From NCBI GenBank assembly GCA_012523405.1, contig JAAYIN010000065.1:1-53862 (forward strand): a stretch of 53,862 nt of DNA. Reading direction: 5' to 3'. Below, piece by piece: positions 1-8,490 of this stretch. The position numbers and the translations under genes were made by a program. The notes under the pieces are model-generated. The model searched no databases and was not told the DNA's origin. It saw only the letters and a list, made by a program, of their open reading frames with translations. Source of the DNA: Clostridiales bacterium. Lineage in GTDB: Bacteria; Bacillota; Clostridia; Christensenellales; Aristaeellaceae. Each line of letters begins with the position of its first letter. Within the stretch, counting starts at the first letter, position 1.

Positions 1-155
1 ATCCCTTGTTCGCTAACGCTCGCGGTCAGGGATTTGCGTAGGGAACCCTTGCTACGCAAGGTCCTCAAAGCACCGCACATGTCGCTGCTTTCGGATTGTT
101 GATCAGAGGGGTGCGCCCCTCCGATACTACCTAGGGGTTTTTCGACAGTCTGAAA
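1..155. repeat. hairpin-rich intergenic DNA
   Basis: No gene is visible here. The stretch is a run of inverted repeats: ATCCCT at 1-6 with AGGGAT at 28-33, TTGCGTAG at 34-41 with CTACGCAA at 52-59, and GAGGGG-TGCG-CCCCTC at 106-121. The last unit resembles the AGGGGGCGCCGCCCCT palindrome in the intergenic repeats near 21768, so this is probably a decayed copy of an intergenic repeat element. Confidence 0.4.
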
Positions 156-190
156 GCACCCCCGCCAAAGCAAACGCTTGGCGGGGGTGC
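156..190 (-). terminator. probable ftsH terminator
   Basis: A 13-bp perfect stem (GCACCCCCGCCAA at 156-168 with its complement at 178-190) lies 20 bases past the ftsH stop codon. On the minus strand the stem is followed only by a short TTTC tract, so the U-run is weak. Position and stem strength still favour termination. Confidence 0.6.
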
Positions 191-210
191 TGCTTATATT
201 GATCTGAAGT

Positions 211-2073
211 TTATACTAAGGTTTCCTGTGGTGCTAAGAGCTTTTTAGCATCTTCGCGATTGAGGATTTCCATGAACTCGACGCCTGTAATGGTTTCTTT
301 ATCAAGCAGATATTCCGCGAGTACATCCATCAACGCCCGATCCTCCAGTAGACTCTCCCGCGCCTTGTCATGTGCGCCGTGGATCATGCTCTGCACTTCC
401 GCGTCCACTTTCGCAGCCATTTCCGCACTACACATCAGCGAGCTATCCGCGCTCAGGTAAGGATTGGTAACCGTCTCTAGCGCGATCATACCAAACTGCT
501 CGCTCATACCATAGCGGGTGATCATGGCACGTGCGGTTTTGGTTGCCTTTTCAATATCGTTGCTAGCGCCTGTTGTGATGGAGTTAAAGACAATCTCCTC
601 TGCTGCACGTCCGCCTGTGAGGGTGATGATCTGGCTAAGCATATCATCCTTGCTCATCAGCACGCGCTCTTCCTCGTCAATCTGCATGGTGTAGCCAAGC
701 GCACCTGACGTTCTTGGAATAATGGTGATCTTATGCACAGGTGAAGCATCCTTGAGCCTTGCTGATACCAAGGCATGTCCGATCTCATGATATGCGATGA
801 TACGCTTTTCGCGTTCGTTGATCATTGCGCCCTTGCGCTGATAGCCCGCGATAACGACCTCCACACTTTCCTCCAAATCCATCTGAGAGACGGATTGACG
901 TCCAAGGCGTACTGCACGGAGTGCCGCTTCATTGATGATATTTGCCAGCTCTGCGCCGCTTGCGCCGCTTGTCGCGCGTCCGATGGTATCAAAGTCAATA
1001 TCACTGTCCATCTTCACATCTACGGAATGCACCTTGAGCACAGCAATACGGCCGGCTAGGTCGGGCAGTTCCACGGGGATGCGGCGGTCAAAACGACCTG
1101 GGCGAAGCAGTGCCTTATCGAGGCTTTCAGGGCGGTTGGTTGCTGCTAAAATAACAACACCCTTTGTTCCATCAAATCCATCCATCTCCGACAGCAATTG
1201 GTTCAGCGTTTGTTCGCGCTCATCATTGCCGCCAATGCCCGAGCCGTTGTCACGTTTCTTACCAATGGTATCAATTTCATCAATAAAGACGATACAGGGG
1301 GCTTTTTCTGCTGCTTGTTTAAATAGGTCGCGCACCTTTGCTGCGCCCATACCTACGAACATTTCAACAAACTCACTGCCCGAGATCGAGAAGAACGGCA
1401 CTTTCGCCTCGCCTGCAACAGCCTTTGCCAGCAAGGTTTTACCTGTGCCTGGGGGACCCACAAGAAGGGCGCCTTTGGGCAGTGTTGCACCAATGCTTGC
1501 GTACTTTTTCGGATTATGCAGGAAGTCCACAATCTCCGTGAGCGCTTCCTTCGCCTCGTCCTGTCCTGCTACATCGGCAAATGTCTTGCCTGTCGTGCTT
1601 TCGATATACACCTTTGCGTTGGACTTACCAAACTGCATCGCATTTCCGCCCATGCGCTTGCTCATCATCTTGCCCATCAACTGACCGATCACTACAAAGA
1701 ATAGAATCGGGAATACCCAAGACATGAGGAAGGTAATAATCGGGGATTCCTGCGTAGGAATAGCTGATGCAAACTTTACGCCCGATGCATAGAGCCGATC
1801 CACCAGCCCATCATCGTCCATCTTGCCGGTTCGATATACCTGCGTATTGCCTTCCAAATCAATGGTGGTAAACGCGATTTGGTCGGTTTCAATTGCGACT
1901 TCATTGATCTGCTGATTGCCAACCATTGTCAAAAATTCATCGTAACTCACATCGGTTATCGGCGTGGATAGCAACGCTGGAAACACCAGTGCATTGAGCA
2001 GCATAAGCACTGCCATCGCTATCAAATAATAAAACACCAACGGTTTTTTAGGGGATTTTTTTTCTACCTTCAT
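211..2073 (-). CDS. ftsH: ATP-dependent zinc metalloprotease FtsH
   Basis: Membrane-anchored AAA+ protease that unfolds and degrades misfolded membrane proteins and some regulators as a hexamer. The 620-residue product has the family layout: membrane segment about 12-34, a short extracytoplasmic domain, a second segment about 112-133, then the AAA+ module with Walker A GPPGTGKT at 206-213 and Walker B VFIDEID at 262-268. The second region of homology follows ([14 protein letters not shown]). The peptidase zinc motif HEIGH is at 429-433, with Ile where Ala is usual; the zinc-binding His and catalytic Glu are kept. The third zinc ligand is expected in the SNDIEKAT segment. ATG is preceded by AAGGAGAA at 2081-2088. 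The gene is transcribed alone, behind the aro operon terminator. Length and motifs are complete. Confidence 0.97.
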   Translation of the reverse strand: MKVEKKSPKKPLVFYYLIAMAVLMLLNALVFPALLSTPITDVSYDEFLTMVGNQQINEVAIETDQIAFTTIDLEGNTQVYRTGKMDDDGLVDRLYASGVKFASAIPTQESPIITFLMSWVFPILFFVVIGQLMGKMMSKRMGGNAMQFGKSNAKVYIESTTGKTFADVAGQDEAKEALTEIVDFLHNPKKYASIGATLPKGALLVGPPGTGKTLLAKAVAGEAKVPFFSISGSEFVEMFVGMGAAKVRDLFKQAAEKAPCIVFIDEIDTIGKKRDNGSGIGGNDEREQTLNQLLSEMDGFDGTKGVVILAATNRPESLDKALLRPGRFDRRIPVELPDLAGRIAVLKVHSVDVKMDSDIDFDTIGRATSGASGAELANIINEAALRAVRLGRQSVSQMDLEESVEVVIAGYQRKGAMINEREKRIIAYHEIGHALVSARLKDASPVHKITIIPRTSGALGYTMQIDEEERVLMSKDDMLSQIITLTGGRAAEEIVFNSITTGASNDIEKATKTARAMITRYGMSEQFGMIALETVTNPYLSADSSLMCSAEMAAKVDAEVQSMIHGAHDKARESLLEDRALMDVLAEYLLDKETITGVEFMEILNREDAKKLLAPQETLV

Positions 2074-2106
2074 TTATATATTCTCCTTACTTTGGTAAAA
2101 CAGAGC

Positions 2107-2128
2107 GTATTGACTCGTCTGACAATAC
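2107..2128. promoter_or_regulatory. imperfect palindrome upstream of ftsH
   Basis: GTATTG at 2107-2112 and CAATAC at 2123-2128 form an inverted repeat with one more matched pair inside (7 of 11 positions symmetric), 34 bases upstream of the ftsH start codon. It does not match the CtsR heptad repeat. It could be an operator for ftsH, but no regulator gene is adjacent and no strong sigma-A promoter is clear beside it. Confidence 0.3.
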
Positions 2129-2203
2129 TACACATTCTGCCTCTGCTCCCCCGCCACCTGCTCCAAAAGTGTTTATTCACAAAGAGTTCATCGCTTGTTC
2201 ATT

Positions 2204-2242
2204 AAAAAAAGAAGCGAGGGATTGATCATCCCAGCTTCTTCT
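2204..2242 (-). terminator. aro operon terminator
   Basis: On the minus strand AAGAAGC-TGGGAT pairs with ATCCC-TCGCTTCTT around a GATCA loop (stem arms 2209-2215 and 2234-2240, plus inner pairs). It is followed by a run of seven T (2204-2210). It begins just past the aroQ stop codon and closes the aromatic operon. Confidence 0.85.
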
Positions 2243-2248
2243 TTTGAT

Positions 2249-2692
2249 TCACTTCACGAGCGAAGGAATATATTCTTTTAAAAACAAAACGGCTTTTTCA
2301 TAGCCTTCAAACCCAAGGCCAGCGATCTGCTTCACACATGCCAGCGCAGGATAGCTAAACTGCCTGAAGCTCTCTCTAACCGAAATATCGCTCAGATGAA
2401 CTTCAACCGCAGGGAGAGCAACCGCCTTGAGTGCGTCCAGAATTGCAACGCTCGTATGCGTGTAGGCAGCAGGGTTGATGACAATGCCGTCCGCCTTGCC
2501 ATATGCACTTTGAATGATATCCACAATCTCGCCCTCATGATTGCTTTGAAAGCATTGCACTTCAATGCCTTCCCGCGTGCACACATCGCCAATCAGCTGC
2601 ATTAGGCTTTCATAGTTCTGTGCGCCATAAATCCCCGGTTCACGAATGCCCAGCATATTCAGATTAGGTCCGTTGATGACAAAGAGCTTCAT
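2249..2692 (-). CDS. aroQ: 3-dehydroquinate dehydratase, type II
   Basis: Catalyses the third shikimate-pathway step, 3-dehydroquinate to 3-dehydroshikimate. The 147-residue product is typical of the small dodecameric type II enzyme. The N-terminal INGPNLNMLG motif is followed by the EPGIYG loop that carries the catalytic Tyr22. NPAAYTHTS holds substrate-binding residues, and VEVHLSD carries the active-site His. It is the last gene of the aro operon and overlaps the 3' end of the aroE-aroK gene by 29 bases, which suggests coupled translation. A terminator follows directly. Confidence 0.96.
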   Translation of the reverse strand: MKLFVINGPNLNMLGIREPGIYGAQNYESLMQLIGDVCTREGIEVQCFQSNHEGEIVDIIQSAYGKADGIVINPAAYTHTSVAILDALKAVALPAVEVHLSDISVRESFRQFSYPALACVKQIAGLGFEGYEKAVLFLKEYIPSLVK

Positions 2693-3911
2693 GATAAGCC
2701 TCCTTAATCGCTTGTGCGCAGTGGTCGGGACGCCCGTTGTTTGAGATTACCGCGTCGGCGCATGCATGATACATCGGTGCACGCTCCACCCACATGATCC
2801 TTAGTGCATCCGCACTTGTTGACAGCGGTCTTCCGTCCATTGGCAGCAAATCCAATTCCCGCGTGATATGCACCACAAAGCCGTTGAGCGACAAATTCTC
2901 GCGGTTTTGCGGGCTCTTCACTGCGCCGCCGCCTGTCACAAGAATGCGTCCGCCTTCACGTCCATAGCGCTCAATCTGCGCCGCCTCTCTTGCCCTGAAG
3001 CCTGCTTCGCCTTCTTTTTGGAATATCTCAGGGATGGATATGCCAGCATCGTGCGCAATTTCTTGATCGATATCGATCAACTCCAATTCCAGCAGCCGAG
3101 CCAGTATATCGCCCATCGTGGTTTTGCCGCAGCCCGGCATGCCGACAATCACAAGGTTCATTGCGCTTTTCATCAGTTCCCGCTCTGCCCTGCGAATCCG
3201 CGCAGGGTCAACCGCTTCGCCTGTGAACAGCTCGCACGCACGCACCGCCTGATACACCAGCATGCAAAGCCCGCCAGCATATGCAATCCCAAGTTCCTCC
3301 GCCTGCTGAAGTAGGCGCGTTTTAAGCGGATTGTAGATCACATCCAAAACGCCCTGCAATCGGGGCAATTCGCGCAGGTCAACCGCCGCCGCATCAGTAT
3401 GAGGGTACATGCCCACAGGTGGGGTATTGACGAGAAAAAGCGCGTCTGTGTGCTTGCCAAGGTCTTCGTATCTGGTTTCCCCGCTGCGAGACACCACAAT
3501 CGCTTCCCCGCCCGCTTCCCTGATCACAGCGCAAGCCGTCAGGCTCGTCCCGCCGCTCCCAAGAACCAATGTTTTCCCCAGCGAGAAATCGATTCCAGCA
3601 CGCCTTGCCATCTCCATGAATCCATAGGCATCGGTGTTATCGCCATAAAGCGTTCCGTCTTCGCGCCCGACAACCGTGTTCACGCATCCAATCCGCTTTG
3701 CCGTTTCTCCCATTTCATCCAGAAACGGGATGACATCACGCTTATATGGAATGGTGACATTGATCCCCGCAAACTCCTTTGCCTGCATGAACTGCGCGAG
3801 CGAGGACTTTGGCATAGGCCAAAGGTCATAGGAGTAATCCGCCAGGAAAGAATGGAGCACCTTTGAATAGCTATGCCCCAGTTTTTCGCCTATCAATCCA
3901 TATTGCTTCAT
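2664..3911 (-). CDS. aroE-aroK: shikimate dehydrogenase / shikimate kinase fusion (AroE-AroK)
   Basis: A bifunctional enzyme of 415 residues. The N-terminal part (about 1-245) is shikimate dehydrogenase: substrate loop LGHSYS, catalytic Lys in NVTIPYKRD (about residue 57), GDNTDAYG with the catalytic Asp, and the NADP fold VLGSGGTS. The C-terminal part (about 250-415) is shikimate kinase: P-loop GMPGCGKT at about 257-264, IDIDQEI, the GGGAV shikimate-binding motif and the DGRPLS lid. The two act on successive steps, so the fusion channels 3-dehydroshikimate to shikimate 3-phosphate. I place the start at the ATG at 3911, five bases after GAGGG, rather than at the upstream TTG at 3923. This leaves 8 bases after the pheA stop. 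The kinase end overlaps aroQ. Confidence 0.95.
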   Translation of the reverse strand: MKQYGLIGEKLGHSYSKVLHSFLADYSYDLWPMPKSSLAQFMQAKEFAGINVTIPYKRDVIPFLDEMGETAKRIGCVNTVVGREDGTLYGDNTDAYGFMEMARRAGIDFSLGKTLVLGSGGTSLTACAVIREAGGEAIVVSRSGETRYEDLGKHTDALFLVNTPPVGMYPHTDAAAVDLRELPRLQGVLDVIYNPLKTRLLQQAEELGIAYAGGLCMLVYQAVRACELFTGEAVDPARIRRAERELMKSAMNLVIVGMPGCGKTTMGDILARLLELELIDIDQEIAHDAGISIPEIFQKEGEAGFRAREAAQIERYGREGGRILVTGGGAVKSPQNRENLSLNGFVVHITRELDLLPMDGRPLSTSADALRIMWVERAPMYHACADAVISNNGRPDHCAQAIKEAYHEALCHQRT

Positions 3912-3919
3912 GTTTTCCC

Positions 3920-5059
3920 TCAAATCTCAGAATAGCTGCCAAGATAGGTAAATACCTCAGGACCTGCATCCAGCTCGCTGAGCAGCTGCAACGCTGCATC
4001 ATCATATACAGACGCATCCAGATCAAAGTAGAACATGAATTCAAAATCCGTTCCCGCAATCGGGCGGCTTTCAAGCTTTGTGAGGTTGAGACCAAGGGCG
4101 GAGAACTTCGCGATCATGCTATAGAGCGCACCAGGCTTATGCTGCACGTTGAGCATGAGGCTCATTTTGTTTGCACCAGGGTAAATCTCGAGTTCTTTTG
4201 CGATGAGGATGAAGCGCGTGAAATTGCTATCGCTGTTGGAAACGGAGGCTTTAAGCACTGTAAGCCCATAGAGCTCTGCACAGGCGGGCGATGAAATCGC
4301 AGCCAAATCCGTGCGTGGGCTATCGCCGACCATCTTAGCCGCGGCAGCGGTATTTTCGCAAACCGTGACCTTAACATCCTTGAGTTGCTTGAGGAATTCG
4401 CTGCACTGCCCCAGACCTTGCTCATGGCTGACGATCTCCTTAATGTCCTCCAGCTTCGTGCCCGGCTTTGCCAGCAGGCGATGATTGATCTTGAGCCTTA
4501 GGCTGCGAACAATCGAGAAGCGATACTTGCGCATCAGGTCATAGACCTCCGTCACAGAACCATAGGAGCTGTTTTCAATGGGCAATATGCCGTAGCGGCA
4601 AAAGCCGCTTTCAATCGCCTGAAAAACGCCCTCAAAACGCTTGAAATACATAATGCTCGGCAATGCAAACATCTTATCACAAGCCTGTTGGCTATATGCA
4701 CCCTCCACGCCCTGACAAGCAACAATGGCCTGCTTGGGGAATACCTTGGGCGTGTTTTCAGTTGCGCGCGCAATATGATTGCTCAGCTCGGTCTTTTGCG
4801 TCATATAGTGCTGCTGATAGCTGCGGCTGATATCAAACACCGTGTTATAAAGCAGCTTCGCATACATCGTCATATCCTCTGGAACCATTGCCGACAAGCG
4901 GTTTAGCACCTCACGCTCACGAGCAGGGTCCACAACGGGCAGATCATTTTCCTTCTTATACTTAGCAATCTCAAGCGCCACGCGCATGCGCGCATCAAAT
5001 GCGCCTACGAGCTGCTCATCAATCTGGTTGATCTGTTCTCTTAAATCCTGAATATCCAT
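3920..5059 (-). CDS. pheA: chorismate mutase / prephenate dehydratase (P-protein)
   Basis: Converts chorismate to prephenate and then phenylpyruvate, the committed Phe branch. The 379 residues split into three parts. An AroQ-type chorismate mutase helix bundle covers about 1-90 (DLREQINQIDEQLV, VALEIAKYK). Prephenate dehydratase covers about 110-290, with GVEGAYS, LPIENSSYGSV at about 159-169 and the catalytic NFTRF. A C-terminal ACT domain (about 300-370) carries KPGAL and the ESRP motif typical of Phe feedback inhibition. The gene sits between aroB and aroE-aroK in the operon. Feedback by Phe through the ACT domain would add to the transcriptional attenuation inferred upstream. Confidence 0.96.
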   Translation of the reverse strand: MDIQDLREQINQIDEQLVGAFDARMRVALEIAKYKKENDLPVVDPAREREVLNRLSAMVPEDMTMYAKLLYNTVFDISRSYQQHYMTQKTELSNHIARATENTPKVFPKQAIVACQGVEGAYSQQACDKMFALPSIMYFKRFEGVFQAIESGFCRYGILPIENSSYGSVTEVYDLMRKYRFSIVRSLRLKINHRLLAKPGTKLEDIKEIVSHEQGLGQCSEFLKQLKDVKVTVCENTAAAAKMVGDSPRTDLAAISSPACAELYGLTVLKASVSNSDSNFTRFILIAKELEIYPGANKMSLMLNVQHKPGALYSMIAKFSALGLNLTKLESRPIAGTDFEFMFYFDLDASVYDDAALQLLSELDAGPEVFTYLGSYSEI

Positions 5060-5101
5060 GGACTTAACCTTCTTTCAGTTGTATGTTACCGCGCCATTTC
5101 A

Positions 5102-6163
5102 CTACGCGCCAACAGCGATTTGTACCAGTTCGGGTAAATCAGCAATGTCCACACGATGCAGTTCGCATTCGCCAATTCGATGCGGCAGCACAAAGGTCAA
5201 TTGATCCCCTGCGCGTTTCTTATCAGACTGAGCAACTGTGCACAGCATGTCTGGAGTGAACGGTGCTGATGTGGGTAAGTGATTGCGCTTGGTCATATCG
5301 ATGATCTCATCCAGCACATGCGGCGGGCAAATGCCCATACTGACCGCAAGCCTTGTTGCATAGACCATCCCAATAGCGACCGCATGTCCATGAGAAATCT
5401 GATAATTGCTGCATCGCTCAACCGCATGACCCAGCGTATGTCCAAGGTTTAGGTACTGGCGGCTGCCCGTATCCAGTTCATCCTCCTCCACCAGCCTTGC
5501 CTTAGCGCTTACGCAGCTCTCAATCACATGCTCCGTCTGGTCCATCCAATCCGCCGTCGCAAGCAGGTCAAACAGCGGTTTGTTGCCAAGCACGCCGTAC
5601 TTAATGCTCTCTCCTACGCCATCCGCCAAAACATCCGCATCAAGCGACCTCAATGCATCAGGATCGCAAAGGACGAGCTTTGGCTGGCAGAATGCACCCA
5701 CAAGATTCTTTCCTGCCGGCAGGTTCACGCCTGTCTTGCCGCCAACGCTGCTATCCACCATCGCGAGAAGTGTGGTTGGCATCTGCACAAAGGAAATGCC
5801 GCGCAGATAGCTCGCTGCTGCAAACCCTGCCATGTCTCCCACCACGCCGCCGCCAAGCGCAACGATCAAATCAGTTCTGGTCACGCGCTGCTCCGCCATG
5901 TAGTCAAGCATGGTCTGCCATATTTGAAGGTTCTTGTTCTCCTCGCCATGAGGGATCGCAAAGCGGCAAGTGCCAAAGCCCGCATTTTCAAGCGACTGCT
6001 GCACGGTATCGCCATAGAGCGCATCCACGTTATCATCCGTTAGGATCACAGCCGTGCAAGTCTTGCCGAGCACATCTTTGATATACGCTCCGCACTGCGC
6101 CATCAGCCCGCGCTCAATGAGCACATCGTAGCTTTTGCCCACATTCACATGTACTTTTCTCAC
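5102..6163 (-). CDS. aroB: 3-dehydroquinate synthase
   Basis: NAD- and metal-dependent cyclisation of DAHP to 3-dehydroquinate, the second shikimate step. The 353-residue product carries the nucleotide-binding GGGVVGD at 104-110, the MVDSSVGGKTG segment at 135-145, and downstream metal-binding His segments (NLGHTLGHA, SHGHAVAIG). The start is a GTG that shares the overlap GTGA with the tyrA stop, with AAAGGACG about 10 bases upstream. This overlap implies translational coupling to tyrA. Confidence 0.96.
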   Translation of the reverse strand: MRKVHVNVGKSYDVLIERGLMAQCGAYIKDVLGKTCTAVILTDDNVDALYGDTVQQSLENAGFGTCRFAIPHGEENKNLQIWQTMLDYMAEQRVTRTDLIVALGGGVVGDMAGFAAASYLRGISFVQMPTTLLAMVDSSVGGKTGVNLPAGKNLVGAFCQPKLVLCDPDALRSLDADVLADGVGESIKYGVLGNKPLFDLLATADWMDQTEHVIESCVSAKARLVEEDELDTGSRQYLNLGHTLGHAVERCSNYQISHGHAVAIGMVYATRLAVSMGICPPHVLDEIIDMTKRNHLPTSAPFTPDMLCTVAQSDKKRAGDQLTFVLPHRIGECELHRVDIADLPELVQIAVGA

Positions 6164-7008
6164 GGCTCATCGTCCTTTCGGTTTGCTTCTTCCTTATGCT
6201 CCCGGCCCGTGCGAAGCAGCACACGCATCGCCTCTTCGTCGCTTGCCGCGAGTGCATCGCGGTACTTTTGCAGATTTTCCATGAATATGTCCAGCTCGCT
6301 CAGCAGCGGCTCACGGTTGCAAAAGAACAGCTCCGTCCACATATCCTCATTGAGCTTAGCCACTCGCGTCATGTCCTTGAAGCTACCGGCTGAAAAGCCA
6401 TGATGCTCCATTGCCGAAGGGCTGAGCACATATGCGCTTGACACCACATGTGCAAGCTGGGACGTATATGCGATCACCTGATCATGATTCTCGGGGGTCG
6501 TGATCACAACCCTGCCAAAGCCCAGTTCACGCCAGAAATGCTTGAGGAAATCCAATGTTTGGATATCCGTACCCTTGGGCGGCGTAAGGATCATGGAAGC
6601 ATTTTGAAACAGCGTTGCGAGCGCGTGATCAAAGCCCGAATATTCAATACCTGCCATAGGATGACCGCCCACAAAGAGAAAGCCATTCTCATCCGCAATC
6701 TTCCACAGCGGTTCGCAAATCGCTGTCTTCACGCCGCAAACATCAATTACAATCGCGCCTTTTTTGATCAGTGCTGCGTTTTGCTCAACATAGCTGACCG
6801 CCGTCTTTGGCCATGTCGCCACAATCACCATATCGCAAATCGCCAAGCGCTCAGCCGTCAGCTCCAAATCAATCGCGTCCAGCAGCCTTGCCTTATACAT
6901 CACCTGTTCACTAACATCCATGCCTAGCACAGTATGGGGCGTGAGCTTTTTGATGCATTTTGCAATTGAACCGCCAATCAGCCCCAGCCCGACAACTGCG
7001 ATATTCAT
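6160..7008 (-). CDS. tyrA: prephenate dehydrogenase
   Basis: Oxidises prephenate to 4-hydroxyphenylpyruvate, the committed Tyr branch. The product has 282 residues from the ATG at 7008, chosen because GGAGG lies 7 bases upstream and the protein then begins directly with the dinucleotide-binding strand. GLGLIGGS is at 7-14, and the GGHPMAG segment with the catalytic His is near 116. There is no chorismate mutase or ACT domain. The start overlaps the aroF stop by ATGA, and the stop overlaps the aroB start by GTGA, so aroF, tyrA and aroB are coupled. Confidence 0.95.
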   Translation of the reverse strand: MNIAVVGLGLIGGSIAKCIKKLTPHTVLGMDVSEQVMYKARLLDAIDLELTAERLAICDMVIVATWPKTAVSYVEQNAALIKKGAIVIDVCGVKTAICEPLWKIADENGFLFVGGHPMAGIEYSGFDHALATLFQNASMILTPPKGTDIQTLDFLKHFWRELGFGRVVITTPENHDQVIAYTSQLAHVVSSAYVLSPSAMEHHGFSAGSFKDMTRVAKLNEDMWTELFFCNREPLLSELDIFMENLQKYRDALAASDEEAMRVLLRTGREHKEEANRKDDEP

Positions 7009-8030
7009 TGTTTTTCCTCCTTGGACATCTGATATGCGTAGGGAAGAATCGCACGAACGCCATTCATCACGTCTTGGAATGCAGTGGGCGTAAGCGACTG
7101 TGCACCATCGCACAATGCACGCTTGGGATCGTTATGCACTTCGATCATCAGTCCATCCGCGCCAGCAGCTGTTGCCGCAAGCGACATGGGCTTGACAAGT
7201 GCAGAAATGCCTGTCGCATGACTCGGATCAACAATGATCGGAAGATGCGTCATACGCTTGAGCAGCGGAATCGCCGCTAGATCCAGCGTATTTCTCGCAG
7301 CGGTTTCAAACGTACGAATGCCGCGCTCACAGAGGATCACCTGATTGTTACCGCCTGCCATGATATACTCAGCGCTCATCAGCAGCTCCTGCAATGTGTT
7401 CGCCAGTCCGCGCTTGAGGAGAATGGGCTTATTGGTATGTCCAAGCTCCTTGAGCAGTTCAAAGTTTTGCATGTTGCGCGCGCCCACTTGGATCACATCC
7501 ACATCATCAAAGAGATGAAGCTGCGAGAGATCCATGATCTCAGTCACAACGGGCAGCCCTGTCAGCTTCTTTGCAATCAGCAACAGCTCCAGTCCGTGTC
7601 CGCGAAGTCCTTGGAATGCATAAGGGGAAGTGCGCGGTTTGAACGCACCGCCGCGCAGCATCGTTGCGCCCGCAGCCTTCACCGCCGTAGCCACAAGCGA
7701 AATCTGTTCTTCGCTTTCAATGCTGCATGGGCCTGCGATTACGCTGAACACGCCGCCGCCAATCTGCGTATTTCCAACGGGAACCACCGTATCTTCTTCG
7801 TGGAATTTACGGTTTGCATTCTTATAGGGTTCCTGAACGCGCTTTACATCCACAACGATGTCAAGTGCGCGTAACAGATCGATATCCACCATGGTTGTGT
7901 CGCCCACCAAACCAAGGATTGTGTGAATGTCACCCGCCGATTCATGAATGGAGATATTTAAGCTCTTGAGCCACGCCATAAGATTATTGAGTTGCTTCTC
8001 GTCCGGGTTCTTTTTCAGTACAACGATCAT
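7005..8030 (-). CDS. aroF: 3-deoxy-7-phosphoheptulonate (DAHP) synthase
   Basis: First enzyme of the shikimate pathway, condensing phosphoenolpyruvate and erythrose 4-phosphate. The 341-residue product has an N-terminal ferredoxin-like regulatory domain (about 1-66), as in the Thermotoga type I-beta enzymes. This domain is a known site of Tyr/Phe feedback in that group. The barrel follows, with AGPCSIES at 99-106, [12 protein letters not shown], and VDPSHATG near the C terminus. AAGGAGG lies 7 bases before the ATG. It is the first structural gene of the aro operon and sits directly behind the attenuator hairpin. Confidence 0.97.
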   Translation of the reverse strand: MIVVLKKNPDEKQLNNLMAWLKSLNISIHESAGDIHTILGLVGDTTMVDIDLLRALDIVVDVKRVQEPYKNANRKFHEEDTVVPVGNTQIGGGVFSVIAGPCSIESEEQISLVATAVKAAGATMLRGGAFKPRTSPYAFQGLRGHGLELLLIAKKLTGLPVVTEIMDLSQLHLFDDVDVIQVGARNMQNFELLKELGHTNKPILLKRGLANTLQELLMSAEYIMAGGNNQVILCERGIRTFETAARNTLDLAAIPLLKRMTHLPIIVDPSHATGISALVKPMSLAATAAGADGLMIEVHNDPKRALCDGAQSLTPTAFQDVMNGVRAILPYAYQMSKEEKQ

Positions 8031-8057
8031 GTGATTTCCTCCTTCAATTTCAAGAAA

Positions 8058-8088
8058 AAACCCTCACGGCCTTGAGCCGTGAGGGTTT
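8058..8088 (-). terminator. attenuator (leader terminator) of the aro operon
   Basis: On the minus strand AAACCCTCACGGC (8088-8076) pairs perfectly with GCCGTGAGGGTTT (8070-8058) around a TCAAG loop. The T-run at 8060-8055 follows at once. The 13-bp hairpin lies between the leader peptide and aroF, 28 bases before the aroF start. A competing fold is possible: AGG (8107-8105) and GTTTGT (8102-8097) can pair with ACAAAC (8090-8085) and CCT (8084-8082). That fold would remove the 5' arm of the terminator. The leader-peptide stop codon lies within this competing arm. Confidence 0.85.
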
Positions 8089-8105
8089 GTGTTACTACAA
8101 ACAGC

Positions 8106-8201
8106 CTATTCACAAGCACAACGCAAAACAGCCCTACGTGTAAACGTAAAGCTAAAGTAAAAATAATAGGAAGAGCCATTGCATTGATGTAAATTATTCA
8201 C
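8106..8201 (-). CDS. Phe/Tyr-rich leader peptide of the aro operon
   Basis: A 31-codon ORF too short for ordinary gene calling. The GTG start at 8201 follows GGGAGG (8215-8210) at 8 bases. Its centre reads SSYYFYFSFTF, so seven of nine consecutive codons (8168-8142) are Tyr or Phe, and there is no Trp. The TAG stop at 8108-8106 sits inside the strand that could form the antiterminator. This is the layout of a classical leader peptide: stalling at Tyr/Phe codons would leave the antiterminator free, while a ribosome reaching the stop would cover it and allow termination. The regulated operon contains both pheA and tyrA, which matches the codon choice. No T-box motif is present in this leader. 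Confidence 0.85.
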   Translation of the reverse strand: MNNLHQCNGSSYYFYFSFTFTRRAVLRCACE

Positions 8202-8235
8202 AGGCCCGCCCTCCCTTTCGTTATGCTTGTTTGCG

Positions 8236-8264
8236 ATGATAGCACCATCAATGGGGTTTGTCAA
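8236..8264 (-). promoter_or_regulatory. aro operon promoter
   Basis: A sigma-A promoter on the minus strand: -35 TTGACA at 8264-8259, a 17-base spacer, and -10 TATCAT at 8241-8236. The start of transcription would be near 8229, giving a leader of about 200 bases that contains the leader peptide and attenuator. Confidence 0.85.
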
Positions 8265-8370
8265 CCGAATATGTTAAATTTCTGGCAAAGTACAGTGAAA
8301 GGACAATTGGAGGGGGGACGGGGAGAACGGGAGGGGGCGTTGGGAACGCAAGCGGCTGCCGCCCCTTGAA

Positions 8371-8412
8371 CCCTGCTCAGGAGAGCTTCGCTCAGTGCAA
8401 AGCCCTGAACCC
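8371..8412 (+). repeat. dispersed intergenic repeat, copy A
   Basis: The core CCCTGCTCAGGAGAGC, then TTCGCTCA and AGCCCTGAACCC, matches intergenic copies near 10416-10466 (reverse strand) and at 21684-21749 and 21797-21864. The surrounding 8265-8490 contains G-rich DNA and no gene. Confidence 0.6.
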
Positions 8413-8490
8413 GTTATCTTTATGTAAGCCTATTCACTATATAAAGCGCAATTAATTGGATCAAGCGTCCTTATCTCTGCTGATTTCAAT

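Noticed and set aside
932-1684. 250-codon open frame antisense to ftsH
   Set aside because: Within the AAA+ region of ftsH, low-complexity translation, no start signal.
5528-6081. Overlapping plus-strand frames antisense to aroB
   Set aside because: No domain or ribosome site, and aroB is complete on the other strand.
8040-8260. T-box leader before aroF
   Set aside because: No GGTGGTACC motif or stem I elements; the hairpin is explained better by the leader peptide.
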